From assembly GCA_002373165.1 (NCBI GenBank), contig DFJS01000055.1:1-8199 (forward strand): DNA of 8,199 bases, read 5' to 3'. The position numbers were made by a program, and so were the translations under genes. The DNA is from Ruminococcus sp. UBA3665 (lineage in GTDB: Bacteria > Bacillota > Clostridia > Oscillospirales > Ruminococcaceae). The notes under the pieces are model-generated. The model was not told the origin of the DNA and did not search any database. It worked only from the letters and a program-made list of their open reading frames with translations. Positions 1-5,620 of this stretch are shown in pieces (positions within the stretch are counted from its first letter, which is position 1; each line of letters begins with the position of its first letter).

Positions 1-969
1 CTGATTACAGATAAGAAAATCAGCAATATTCAGGAAATCCTGCCCCTGCTGGAACAGCTGGTGCAGTCCGGCAAAAAGCTGGTAATCATCGCTGAGGATA
101 TCGAAGGCGAAGCCCTGACAACTATTATCCTGAATAATCTGAGAGGTGTCTTCAAGTGCGCTGCTGTCAAGGCTCCGGGCTTTGGCGACAGAAGAAAGGA
201 AATGCTGAAAGATATCGCAATCCTGACAGGCGGCGAAGTCATCACAGAAGAACTCGGCCTGGAACTGAAAGATACACAGATTTCCCAGCTTGGCCGCGCT
301 CGTCAGATTGTCATCCAGAAAGAAAATACAATCATTGTGGACGGCGCAGGCGATTCCTCTGCTATCAAGGACAGAGTCGCTCAGATTAAAGCACAGATTG
401 AAACAACAACATCTGATTTCGATAAAGAAAAGCTCCAGGAAAGACTTGCTAAACTTTCCGGCGGCGTGGCAGTCATCAAAGTCGGCGCAGCTACCGAAAT
501 CGAAATGAAAGAAAAGAAGCTCCGCATTGAAGATGCTCTGGCCGCTACCAAGGCCGCAGTGGAAGAAGGCATTGTTGCCGGCGGCGGTACTGCTCTGATC
601 AATGCCATTCCTGCTGTCAATGCTCTGATTGAAACACTGGAAGGCGACGAAAAGACAGGCGCACAGATCATCGGCAAGGCTCTGGAAGCTCCGCTCCGTC
701 AGATTGCCCTGAATGCCGGTCTGGAAGGCAGCGTTATTATTGACAAGATTGTCAATGCAGATAAAGTCGGCTACGGTTTCGATGCTTATAACGAAACTTA
801 TGTAGATATGATTTCTGCCGGAATTGTTGACCCGACTAAGGTAACAAGAAGCGCACTCCAGAATGCCGCATCTGTCGCTGCAATGGTTCTGACAACAGAA
901 TCCCTTGTTGCTGATATCAAAGAACCCGAACCTCCGGCACCTCCGATGCCCGCAGGCGGTATGTATTAA
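1..969 (+). CDS. groEL: Chaperonin GroEL (Hsp60), C-terminal part; 5' end outside window
   Basis: This is the 60 kDa chaperonin subunit, which forms the double seven-membered ring that folds proteins in the cytoplasm with GroES and ATP. The reading frame is open from base 1, so the N-terminal part (equatorial, intermediate and part of the apical domain) is missing; 322 residues remain of about 540. The first residues read LITDKKISNI, matching the apical-domain segment near residue 222 of E. coli GroEL. Further signatures in order are AVKAPGFGDRRK (window residues 55-66), LAKLSGGVAVIKVGAATE, VAGGGTALI (nucleotide-binding glycine loop, near base 580) and IVDPTKVTR (its Asp at 829-831 corresponds to the ATP-contacting Asp of the equatorial domain). 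The C-terminal tail is short and proline-rich (PEPPAPPMPAGGMY) instead of a long GGM repeat. It is probably the distal gene of a groES-groEL operon lying to the left; that is inference. A strong terminator follows. Confidence 0.97.
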   Translation: MITDKKISNIQEILPLLEQLVQSGKKLVIIAEDIEGEALTTIILNNLRGVFKCAAVKAPGFGDRRKEMLKDIAILTGGEVITEELGLELKDTQISQLGRARQIVIQKENTIIVDGAGDSSAIKDRVAQIKAQIETTTSDFDKEKLQERLAKLSGGVAVIKVGAATEIEMKEKKLRIEDALAATKAAVEEGIVAGGGTALINAIPAVNALIETLEGDEKTGAQIIGKALEAPLRQIALNAGLEGSVIIDKIVNADKVGYGFDAYNETYVDMISAGIVDPTKVTRSALQNAASVAAMVLTTESLVADIKEPEPPAPPMPAGGMY

Positions 970-986
970 TTCTGACCGGTTCAGAA
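970..986 (+). other. Small hairpin directly after the groEL stop codon
   Basis: A 6 bp perfect inverted repeat (TTCTGA / TCAGAA) with a CCGGT loop starts at the base after the stop codon. It is followed by an A-rich stretch, not a T-tract, so it is not itself a terminator. It shares the 8-mer CTGACCGG with the 5' arm of the terminator hairpin at 1003-1038. It may protect the mRNA 3' end or compete with the terminator for pairing; both are inference. Confidence 0.4.
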
Positions 987-1002
987 AAAATAAAAATTTT
1001 AT

Positions 1003-1038
1003 CCGTCCTGACCGGAAATCCGGCCGGGACGGTTTTTT
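1003..1038 (+). terminator. Rho-independent terminator of groEL
   Basis: The outer stem CCGTCC (1003-1008) pairs with GGACGG (1027-1032). The inner stem CCGG (1012-1015) pairs with CCGG (1020-1023) around an AAAT loop. The junction TGA/CCG contributes a G-T and a G-C pair with one mismatch. Six T residues follow (1033-1038). The GC-rich stem plus T-tract is a textbook intrinsic terminator and separates groEL from the next transcription unit. Confidence 0.92.
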
Positions 1039-1040
1039 GC

Positions 1041-1069
1041 TTGACAGAAACTGGATTCTGTGCTATAAT
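1041..1069 (+). promoter_or_regulatory. Full-consensus sigma-A/sigma-70 promoter for the AI-2E family gene
   Basis: The -35 box TTGACA (1041-1046) and -10 box TATAAT (1064-1069) both match consensus at all six bases, with a 17 bp spacer. TGC immediately before the -10 box supplies an extended -10 (TGn) element. The predicted start of transcription is near 1076, giving a leader of about 29 nt with an AAAGGGG ribosome binding site at 1091-1097. The -35 box lies two bases after the groEL terminator T-tract, so this is a clean separate transcription unit. Confidence 0.93.
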
Positions 1070-1104
1070 CATCATGAAAATAAAAAATTCAAAGGGGTAG
1101 ATTT

Positions 1105-2301
1105 ATGAAATTCAAAGAATTGGTCAGACAAAGATGGGCGGCCTATACCATCGCAACCTGTTCGGCAGTAGTATTATATCTGCTGCTTTCCAATATCGGA
1201 ATTTTTTTCAGCTGGATCGGTTCGCTGTGGGGGATTTTCTCGCCGATTATGATAGGCCTGATTTTCGGTTATCTGATGAATCCAGTGTCGAATTATTTTG
1301 AAAAAACACTGTTCCGGAAAGTAAAGCGCGAAGACAGCCGCCATGCATGTTCCGTAATTCTGACAATCGGCTGTGTGCTGGTGCTGCTGACTTTGCTGAT
1401 TCTGATGGTCGTTCCGGCTATTACGGGAAGCATTACCGGCATTGTTGCCAATTATGATACATATTACAGAAATATCCAGAATCTGATTAATAATATCAAT
1501 CAGATGCTGATTCAGCAGGGCATTCATATTGAACAGTCCCAGATTATGGAATATATCACGCAGTATGTCGGGACGTTCTTCAGCGGACTGAAAAATAATC
1601 TGAATTCTGTCATGAGTAAAATAGGCGATATCGGTTCTTCTGTGTTTAATATTATCATCGGGTTTATTATTGCCGTATATTTTATGATGTCCAAAAAAAA
1701 TATGAAGTCTGCGCTGTATCGTCTGCGTTCGGCAGTGACAGACGAGGAAAAAATAGAATCCGGAAATCAGTTCTGGACAAAATGCAATGAAATTTTTATC
1801 CAGTATATCGGATGCAGTCTGCTGGATGCCTGTATCATCGGCGTAACGAATGCAGTATTTATGGCACTGTTCGGAATGCAGAATATTACGCTGATTTCGC
1901 TGATTGTGGGTATTACCAATCTGCTTCCGACATTCGGCCCCCTGATCGGCGGCGTGCTGGGACTGGTGTTCCTTCTGCTGACAAACCCGGTACATGGGCT
2001 GTATTTCGTGATATTTACCGTTATTTTACAGGCCATGGACGGCTATGTCATCAAGCCGAAGCTGTTCAGCAATTCGCTGGGACTGTCGCCCGTGCTGACT
2101 CTTGTATCGATTATACTGGGCGGCAAGATGTTCGGGATACTTGGCATTCTGCTGGCGATTCCTGTCATTGCCGTTGCGGATATGCTGTATCAGGAACGGC
2201 TTCTGCCATGGCTGCGTCAGAAAAAAGAAGAAAAAAAACAACAGGAGCAGAAAGAACTTCTTCCGGAGCCGGTTTCTTCTCAGGATGCTCTTGACAAATA
2301 A
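1105..2301 (+). CDS. AI-2E family transporter (YdbI/TqsA/PerM-like polytopic membrane protein)
   Basis: This 398-residue integral membrane protein belongs to the AI-2E/UPF0118 family. Members have been linked to export of the signal AI-2 or to Na+/H+ antiport, so the substrate here is unknown. Predicted membrane segments lie near 14-36, 41-60, 82-104, 178-195, 240-257, 262-292, 297-313 and 328-358. The amphipathic region 110-175 (Asn/Gln/Ile-rich) is the usual extracytoplasmic loop between the third and fourth segments. Family signatures are GITNLLPTFGPLIGG (269-283) and the C-terminal block from D312 to P353, with VIKPKLF, LGLSPVLTL and GKMFGILGILLAIP. The tail 371-398 is a Lys/Glu/Gln-rich cytoplasmic extension. 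The ATG at 1105 has AAAGGGG seven bases upstream and sits just after a consensus promoter. No terminator is visible after the stop codon, so read-through into the next gene is likely. Confidence 0.93.
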   Translation: MKFKELVRQRWAAYTIATCSAVVLYLLLSNIGIFFSWIGSLWGIFSPIMIGLIFGYLMNPVSNYFEKTLFRKVKREDSRHACSVILTIGCVLVLLTLLILMVVPAITGSITGIVANYDTYYRNIQNLINNINQMLIQQGIHIEQSQIMEYITQYVGTFFSGLKNNLNSVMSKIGDIGSSVFNIIIGFIIAVYFMMSKKNMKSALYRLRSAVTDEEKIESGNQFWTKCNEIFIQYIGCSLLDACIIGVTNAVFMALFGMQNITLISLIVGITNLLPTFGPLIGGVLGLVFLLLTNPVHGLYFVIFTVILQAMDGYVIKPKLFSNSLGLSPVLTLVSIILGGKMFGILGILLAIPVIAVADMLYQERLLPWLRQKKEEKKQQEQKELLPEPVSSQDALDK

Positions 2302-2319
2302 AATAGACGGGTGTATAAT
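2291..2319 (+). promoter_or_regulatory. Full-consensus promoter for the HD-domain gene, overlapping the end of the upstream gene
   Basis: TTGACA (2291-2296) and TATAAT (2314-2319) are separated by exactly 17 bases. The -35 box lies within the last codons of the AI-2E family gene and the spacer spans its stop codon (2299-2301). Transcription would begin near 2326, leaving a leader of roughly 45 nt. The downstream gene can therefore be transcribed independently as well as by read-through. Confidence 0.88.
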
Positions 2320-2371
2320 AAACAATACAGGAACAGCATGATGAAAAAATCAAAAGAAAGGGCATGAGATT

Positions 2372-2926
2372 ATGTGGTATATCAAAGCAGACAAGAAACT
2401 CACAGACCAGGTGCTGGAATATGGCGAAGATATCCTCCGGTCGCCGAATATGCAGTCAGAACGGAATTTTATGCAGCATGGCACAACAGACTGCTTTACA
2501 CATTCTATTTGCGTAGCCTATATGGCTCTGCGGGTTGCCGAAGTATTGCATATCCGGAAAATAGATAAAAAAAGTCTGGTCAGAGGCTGTCTTCTGCATG
2601 ATTTCTTTCTGTATGACTGGCATGATAAACAAACTGCGTGTAAATATCATACATTCATGCATCCGATTGTAGCACTGAAAAATGCCGAAAAAGAATTCGA
2701 GCTGAATCAGGTGGAACGTGATATCATCCGGAAGCATATGTTTCCGTTATGCTTTCCGCTGCCGAAGTATAAAGAAAGCTATATCATTACCATTGCCGAT
2801 AAATGCTGTGCGGCAAGCGAAATCTGGCATCTGTATTCGCTGGAGAAAGTCATTCATATGCTGGAAGGCCGGATTCATACCGAAATTCCGGAACTGATTT
2901 TTGAACCGGATCCTGTAATTGCGTAA
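2372..2926 (+). CDS. Small HD-domain metal-dependent phosphohydrolase-like protein
   Basis: This 184-residue soluble protein has no signal peptide or membrane segment and is presumably cytoplasmic. The HD superfamily metal-binding pattern is complete: H44 (FTHSICVAY), the H76-D77 doublet (LLHDFFLYDW), H97 (FMHPIVAL), H122 (IRKHMFPL) and D143 (TIADKCCA). A histidine after the doublet, a second further on and a late Asp is the layout of HD-fold enzymes with one or two metals that hydrolyse phosphoesters such as nucleotides. The substrate cannot be inferred from sequence. The ATG at 2372 is preceded by AAAGGG (2357-2362) at nine bases spacing. It has its own promoter overlapping the upstream gene and its own terminator, so it can act as a monocistronic unit. 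Family assignment is firm from the ligands; the specific reaction is unknown. Confidence 0.88.
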   Translation: MWYIKADKKLTDQVLEYGEDILRSPNMQSERNFMQHGTTDCFTHSICVAYMALRVAEVLHIRKIDKKSLVRGCLLHDFFLYDWHDKQTACKYHTFMHPIVALKNAEKEFELNQVERDIIRKHMFPLCFPLPKYKESYIITIADKCCAASEIWHLYSLEKVIHMLEGRIHTEIPELIFEPDPVIA

Positions 2927-2936
2927 AAAAAATCAG

Positions 2937-2973
2937 AATCTCCCTGACAAAACAGGGGGATTTTTTATTTTTT
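2937..2973 (+). terminator. Rho-independent terminator of the HD-domain gene
   Basis: A 10 bp stem (2937-2946 with 2953-2962, one G-T pair, core TCCCTG/CAGGG) closes an ACAAAA loop. It runs into a T-tract, TTTTTT-A-TTTTTT (2961-2973). It lies 10 bases past the stop codon. Confidence 0.92.
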
Positions 2974-3012
2974 CAGAGAAAAATAAAAATTTTCTGTCAT
3001 AATGCCGGATAG

Positions 3013-3048
3013 TTTCCGTCTTGTAGAGTAAGAAGCATAAATTAATAT
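3013..3048 (+). promoter_or_regulatory. Weak candidate promoter region of the dockerin gene
   Basis: Two poor alternatives overlap: TTTCCG (3013-3018) with CATAAA (3036-3041) at 17 bp, or TTGTAG (3021-3026) with TAATAT (3043-3048) at 16 bp. Each matches about seven of twelve consensus bases. A promoter is expected here because a strong terminator precedes and a strong ribosome binding site follows, but neither candidate is convincing. The gene may depend on an activator or an alternative sigma factor. Confidence 0.25.
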
Positions 3049-3068
3049 CATTCAAAGGAGGAATTTTT

Positions 3069-4385
3069 ATGAAGAAACTAGTATCTGCTTTATGTGCGGC
3101 TGTGATGCTTACTTGCAGTATGACCGCTGTGCTGACATCCGCGGAGGAAACGGATTACATCGTCGCCGGAAGATATACCCTTGCCGAATCGCAGGCCGTC
3201 ACGGATGAAAATCTTGTCTACTGCCCTCTGAAAGTCTGCCGCGACAGCACGGCTGTCACTCCCGATATGGGAACTTATGTTCTCAGCCCTTTGCTGGAAG
3301 CCGTTCTTGCTCTGTATCCCGATGCAGTCTTTTCCGTGCATATCGAAACTGTGTATTCACAGGATACTTACAGCGATGCCAGAGAAAAATTTGCTCTGGA
3401 ACATACGGCTGATGAAAAAACATATGCCCAGTTCCTGGAAGATACACAGGCTCTTTATGATGCATATGCTTCCGGCGAAGAAATCACTCCCGAAGAAGAG
3501 GAAATTCTCATTCAGGTGCGCCGTATCCGGAAAGAAATCAAGCAGTATGTTTCTGACCTGATTACAGAAGAACTGGCCGGCGAAGCCGATCGTCTGAAAG
3601 CAAACGGCATTGAAATGCTGAATCCCCGACCCGGATATTATGCAAGTCAGGCCTATGTCACAGCTTCCCAGCTCCGGAATTTCCCGGCAAAATCAACGCT
3701 GGGATATCGCATCAGTCTGGCTCCTGTTCTGGAATATATTCCTGAAGAAGAAGCAAAACATACGTTTTATCAGAATCCTGTCGATCTCCGGGACTATCAG
3801 GATGCCTATGCTGTCCGTAGCGGAAATGTAATTTGTCATGTAAACGGCAATGAGAACGGAATCGAAGCTGCTTATGAACCCAATCCCGGAACGTTCGATT
3901 GCAGCGGTCTTGTCAATGCCCTGACTGATGCCTTTCCGGAGGCAAAACTCAGTGTGGCAATCCGGATTTTCAGCGATGAAAGTCCGGATGGCAAGGGTGC
4001 ACTGGAACAGGAATCTGACCGTCTCCGGGAAAACGGCGTTGCAGTTACCAGAATCGAAAACGGAATTTATTATGCAATTGTTCCTGCCGCTCTGCTGAAA
4101 AATTTCCCCGTACAGGAAACGCTCGGCTATACAATCTGCCTCGCGGCAGAACCCGGACAGAATGAGAATTCTGAAAAAAATATCCCGAAAACAGGAGACA
4201 TCAACAGAGATTCTCTTGTAAATATCGTCGATGCAGTCATGATCAACAGAGCCGTGATGGGAAAGGAAATTTTTACGGAAGAACAGAATCAGGCGGCAGA
4301 TCTGGATAAAAATCAGCTAATTGATTCCAATGATTCTCTCCTGCTGATGAAATACATCATCGGCGTAATCAAAACGCTTGACTGA
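3069..4385 (+). CDS. Secreted dockerin protein with an internally duplicated domain of unknown function
   Basis: This is a 438-residue exported protein. Residues 1-25 form a signal peptide (MKKLVS, hydrophobic core, cleavage likely after LTSA at residue 25). The body holds two copies of one domain. Copy A spans about 48-223 and copy B about 253-361. They share N-[LV]-[VI]-x-C near the start (C52, C256), GT[YF] at 68 and 274, P-[DE]-A-x-x-SV-x-I, DRLxxNG (174-180, 318-324) and LxNFPxxxTLGYxIxLA (202-218, 343-359). Copy A carries a charged, probably helical insertion at about 99-171. The C terminus (376-438) is a type I dockerin with two calcium loops: D377-N379-D381-D388 and D411-D413-N415-D422. 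A dockerin docks its owner on a cohesin-bearing scaffoldin outside the cell. I recognise no catalytic domain, so the role of the duplicated unit is unknown. The start is supported by AAAGGAGG (3054-3061) seven bases upstream. Confidence 0.88.
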   Translation: MKKLVSALCAAVMLTCSMTAVLTSAEETDYIVAGRYTLAESQAVTDENLVYCPLKVCRDSTAVTPDMGTYVLSPLLEAVLALYPDAVFSVHIETVYSQDTYSDAREKFALEHTADEKTYAQFLEDTQALYDAYASGEEITPEEEEILIQVRRIRKEIKQYVSDLITEELAGEADRLKANGIEMLNPRPGYYASQAYVTASQLRNFPAKSTLGYRISLAPVLEYIPEEEAKHTFYQNPVDLRDYQDAYAVRSGNVICHVNGNENGIEAAYEPNPGTFDCSGLVNALTDAFPEAKLSVAIRIFSDESPDGKGALEQESDRLRENGVAVTRIENGIYYAIVPAALLKNFPVQETLGYTICLAAEPGQNENSEKNIPKTGDINRDSLVNIVDAVMINRAVMGKEIFTEEQNQAADLDKNQLIDSNDSLLLMKYIIGVIKTLD

Positions 4386-4405
4386 TGATTCTGACATACA
4401 GAAAT

Positions 4406-4438
4406 CAGAAATGCTCTGCCTTGTGCAGAGCGTTTCTG
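4406..4438. terminator. Bidirectional hairpin terminator between convergent genes
   Basis: A 14 bp stem (4406-4419 with 4425-4438, one G-T pair, core GCTCTGC/GCAGAGC) closes a CTTGT loop. Short A and T runs sit at the stem base, so transcripts from either strand get a hairpin with a modest U-run. It fills the 56 bp gap between the dockerin gene (plus) and the DUF4363 gene (minus). The T-run is short and interrupted, so its efficiency is uncertain. Confidence 0.72.
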
Positions 4439-4441
4439 CTG

Positions 4442-4819
4442 TTAGAGAATATGCCATATTTCGGGCAGTTCCTCCTGATAGACAGAAAGCACCAGACTGC
4501 GCAGTTTCAGCAGTTCGGCACGGACTTCCGGATGGCCGTCAGAAATCAGCGGCCGCAGACCGGACATAATTTCGCGGATGGAATCCAGTTCGCTGCCGTT
4601 GACAAATATGCCGTTAATATCATGATAAGGCTCCCAATGCTGTTCCATCTGATCGAATGCCAGCAGTGCATGGTCTGTCTGCTGCTTGTCCACGGCGGCA
4701 ATGACATCATCTACTAAAAGCAGATACTCCCTGCACTGATGCTGTAATTCCATCAGAGAAATCACACATAACAAAATCAGACTAAGCAGAATATAAACAC
4801 TGGCTTTGCAGCGGTTCAT
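4442..4819 (-). CDS. DUF4363 family protein
   Basis: This 125-residue protein starts with a single hydrophobic segment (about 7-24, KASVYILLSLILLCVISLMEL). It is an uncleaved N-terminal anchor or signal, with no clear cleavage site. The remainder is predicted helical and outside the membrane, rich in charged and hydrophobic repeats (HQCREYLLLVDDVIAAVDKQQ, ALLAFDQMEQHWEP, SELDSIREIMSGLRPLI). Length, topology and the recurring position after a DUF421 gene fit DUF4363, a family of unknown function in Firmicutes. The start overlaps the stop of the upstream DUF421 gene by four bases (ATGA), pointing to translational coupling. An AAAGGAG lies inside the end of the upstream gene about ten bases before the start. 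The two proteins probably work together at the membrane; that is inference from coupling. Confidence 0.75.
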   Translation of the reverse strand: MNRCKASVYILLSLILLCVISLMELQHQCREYLLLVDDVIAAVDKQQTDHALLAFDQMEQHWEPYHDINGIFVNGSELDSIREIMSGLRPLISDGHPEVRAELLKLRSLVLSVYQEELPEIWHIL

Positions 4820-5496
4820 GAAGCATTCACTCCTTTCGGAATCAGCTGGTACTGACTGGATTTATCCGCAGTGAGAATAAAAATATCTTTCAGGCTGATT
4901 TTTTCCTGATGCAGAATTGTTTCCAGCCATTGTCTGTCCTGACCGATTGCAGAAAGCGCACTTTCCCGGAGCTTTCCGTCGGCGACAATCGTCTGCGGCG
5001 GATCGATGGACGGCTGAAAAGCTTGCAGATCCTGTTTTTCGGCAGGCTGACAGGCGGATTTCTGATAGAACGAAACACTGCCGTTTGTTTCTACAATGGC
5101 AAACTGTACATCTTCCAGGAAAAATATACCGCTCATGCGCAGAGAAGCCATCAGGTCGTCAACAGAAAACCGGAGTGTTTTCATCATATTCTGATCAATT
5201 ACGCCGTTCCGGATGAGAATTTTCGGACTGCCGGAAATCCAGCGGCGGAATCTGACCGATTTCAGCGAAATCCACGAAGCAAGCACTTCATAGCATACCA
5301 GAGCCAGAATCGGCAGAATGCCGTGCAGCAAAGGAATTTCGATATCTTCCAGCGCAAGCGTGGCAATATTGGAAATCAGGATTGTGACAACAAGTTCTGC
5401 CGGCTGAAGTTCGCCAAGCTGACGCTTGCCCATCAGCCGGACAGAAAACATGACAACAAGATATAAAATAAACGAACGGATTAATACAATCGTCAT
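4816..5496 (-). CDS. DUF421 family membrane protein (YetF/YdfR-like)
   Basis: With the start chosen here it has 226 residues. Numbering below follows the longer 229-residue reading from 5505. Three hydrophobic segments lie at about 4-22, 37-52 and 58-79. They are followed by a soluble alpha/beta domain with the family pattern: RLMGKRQLGELQPAELVVTI (23-42), GSPKILIRNG (92-101), FSVDDLMASLRM (113-124) and EDVQFAIVETNGSVSFY (131-147). The tail 150-229 is less conserved and ends near the coupled DUF4363 start. DUF421 proteins are widespread in spore-forming Firmicutes. Some occur with spore-membrane genes, but the molecular function is not established. I chose the ATG at 5496 because AAAGGA (5511-5506) lies nine bases before it and would abut the ATG at 5505 almost directly. 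I found no convincing minus-strand promoter in 5506-5620. Confidence 0.87.
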   Translation of the reverse strand: MTIVLIRSFILYLVVMFSVRLMGKRQLGELQPAELVVTILISNIATLALEDIEIPLLHGILPILALVCYEVLASWISLKSVRFRRWISGSPKILIRNGVIDQNMMKTLRFSVDDLMASLRMSGIFFLEDVQFAIVETNGSVSFYQKSACQPAEKQDLQAFQPSIDPPQTIVADGKLRESALSAIGQDRQWLETILHQEKISLKDIFILTADKSSQYQLIPKGVNAS

Positions 5497-5505
5497 GTAC
5501 AGCAT

Positions 5506-5511
5506 TCCTTT
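5506..5511 (-). promoter_or_regulatory. Ribosome binding site deciding the DUF421 start
   Basis: On the minus strand AAAGGA ends one base before the ATG at 5505-5503 but nine bases before the ATG at 5496-5494. Normal Shine-Dalgarno spacing favours the second ATG, giving a protein beginning MTIVLIRSF instead of MLYMTIVLIRSF. Confidence 0.65.
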
Positions 5512-5561
5512 CTGTGATGGATATTGTTATCTTAACCGGAATTTCAGAAAAAATACAGGCC

Positions 5562-5590
5562 TTGACAAAATCAGAATTTTATGGCAAAAT
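5562..5590 (+). promoter_or_regulatory. Promoter of the dihydrouridine synthase gene
   Basis: A perfect -35 box TTGACA (5562-5567) is separated by 17 bp from CAAAAT (5585-5590), which matches the -10 consensus at four of six positions. Transcription would start near 5597, just ahead of the ribosome binding site AGGAGA (5608-5613). The weaker -10 suggests moderate expression. Confidence 0.65.
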
Positions 5591-5620
5591 AAAACTAGTC
5601 TGAACACAGGAGAATGCTTT

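Noticed and set aside
1174..1995. Long minus-strand open frame opposite the AI-2E family gene
   Set aside because: It is His/Gln/Asn-rich with no recognisable domain and no ribosome binding site, typical of a shadow of a plus-strand membrane-protein gene.
2231..2238. Run of eight A residues in the AI-2E family gene as a programmed -1 frameshift site (A-AAA-AAA)
   Set aside because: There is no convincing stimulatory stem or upstream Shine-Dalgarno. The -1 product would end at 2294, almost the same length, so no distinct product results. The run simply encodes a Lys-rich tail.
2341..2367. Eight-codon mini-ORF (MKKSKERA) before the HD gene
   Set aside because: It has no ribosome binding site of its own, and its A/G-rich sequence is explained by the ribosome binding site of the HD gene within it.
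3105..3119. Lipoprotein signal in the dockerin protein (Cys at residue 16, context MLTC)
   Set aside because: The residue before the Cys is Thr, not Gly, Ala or Ser, and the Cys lies inside the hydrophobic core. A normal signal peptidase I site follows at residue 25.
4909..5466. Plus-strand open frame opposite the DUF421 gene
   Set aside because: Its composition is Arg/Gln/Asn-rich and featureless, while the minus strand encodes a clear DUF421 family protein over the same bases.
5426..5620. In-frame upstream extension of the dus gene to 5426
   Set aside because: It would be antisense to the start of the DUF421 gene and would include the TTGACA promoter. The extra 65 residues do not look like Dus, and a good ribosome binding site lies before 5621.
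5506..5620. Minus-strand promoter for the DUF421-DUF4363 pair
   Set aside because: TTGTCA and several A/T-rich hexamers are present on the minus strand, but no -35/-10 pair has acceptable spacing and match, so I do not call one.
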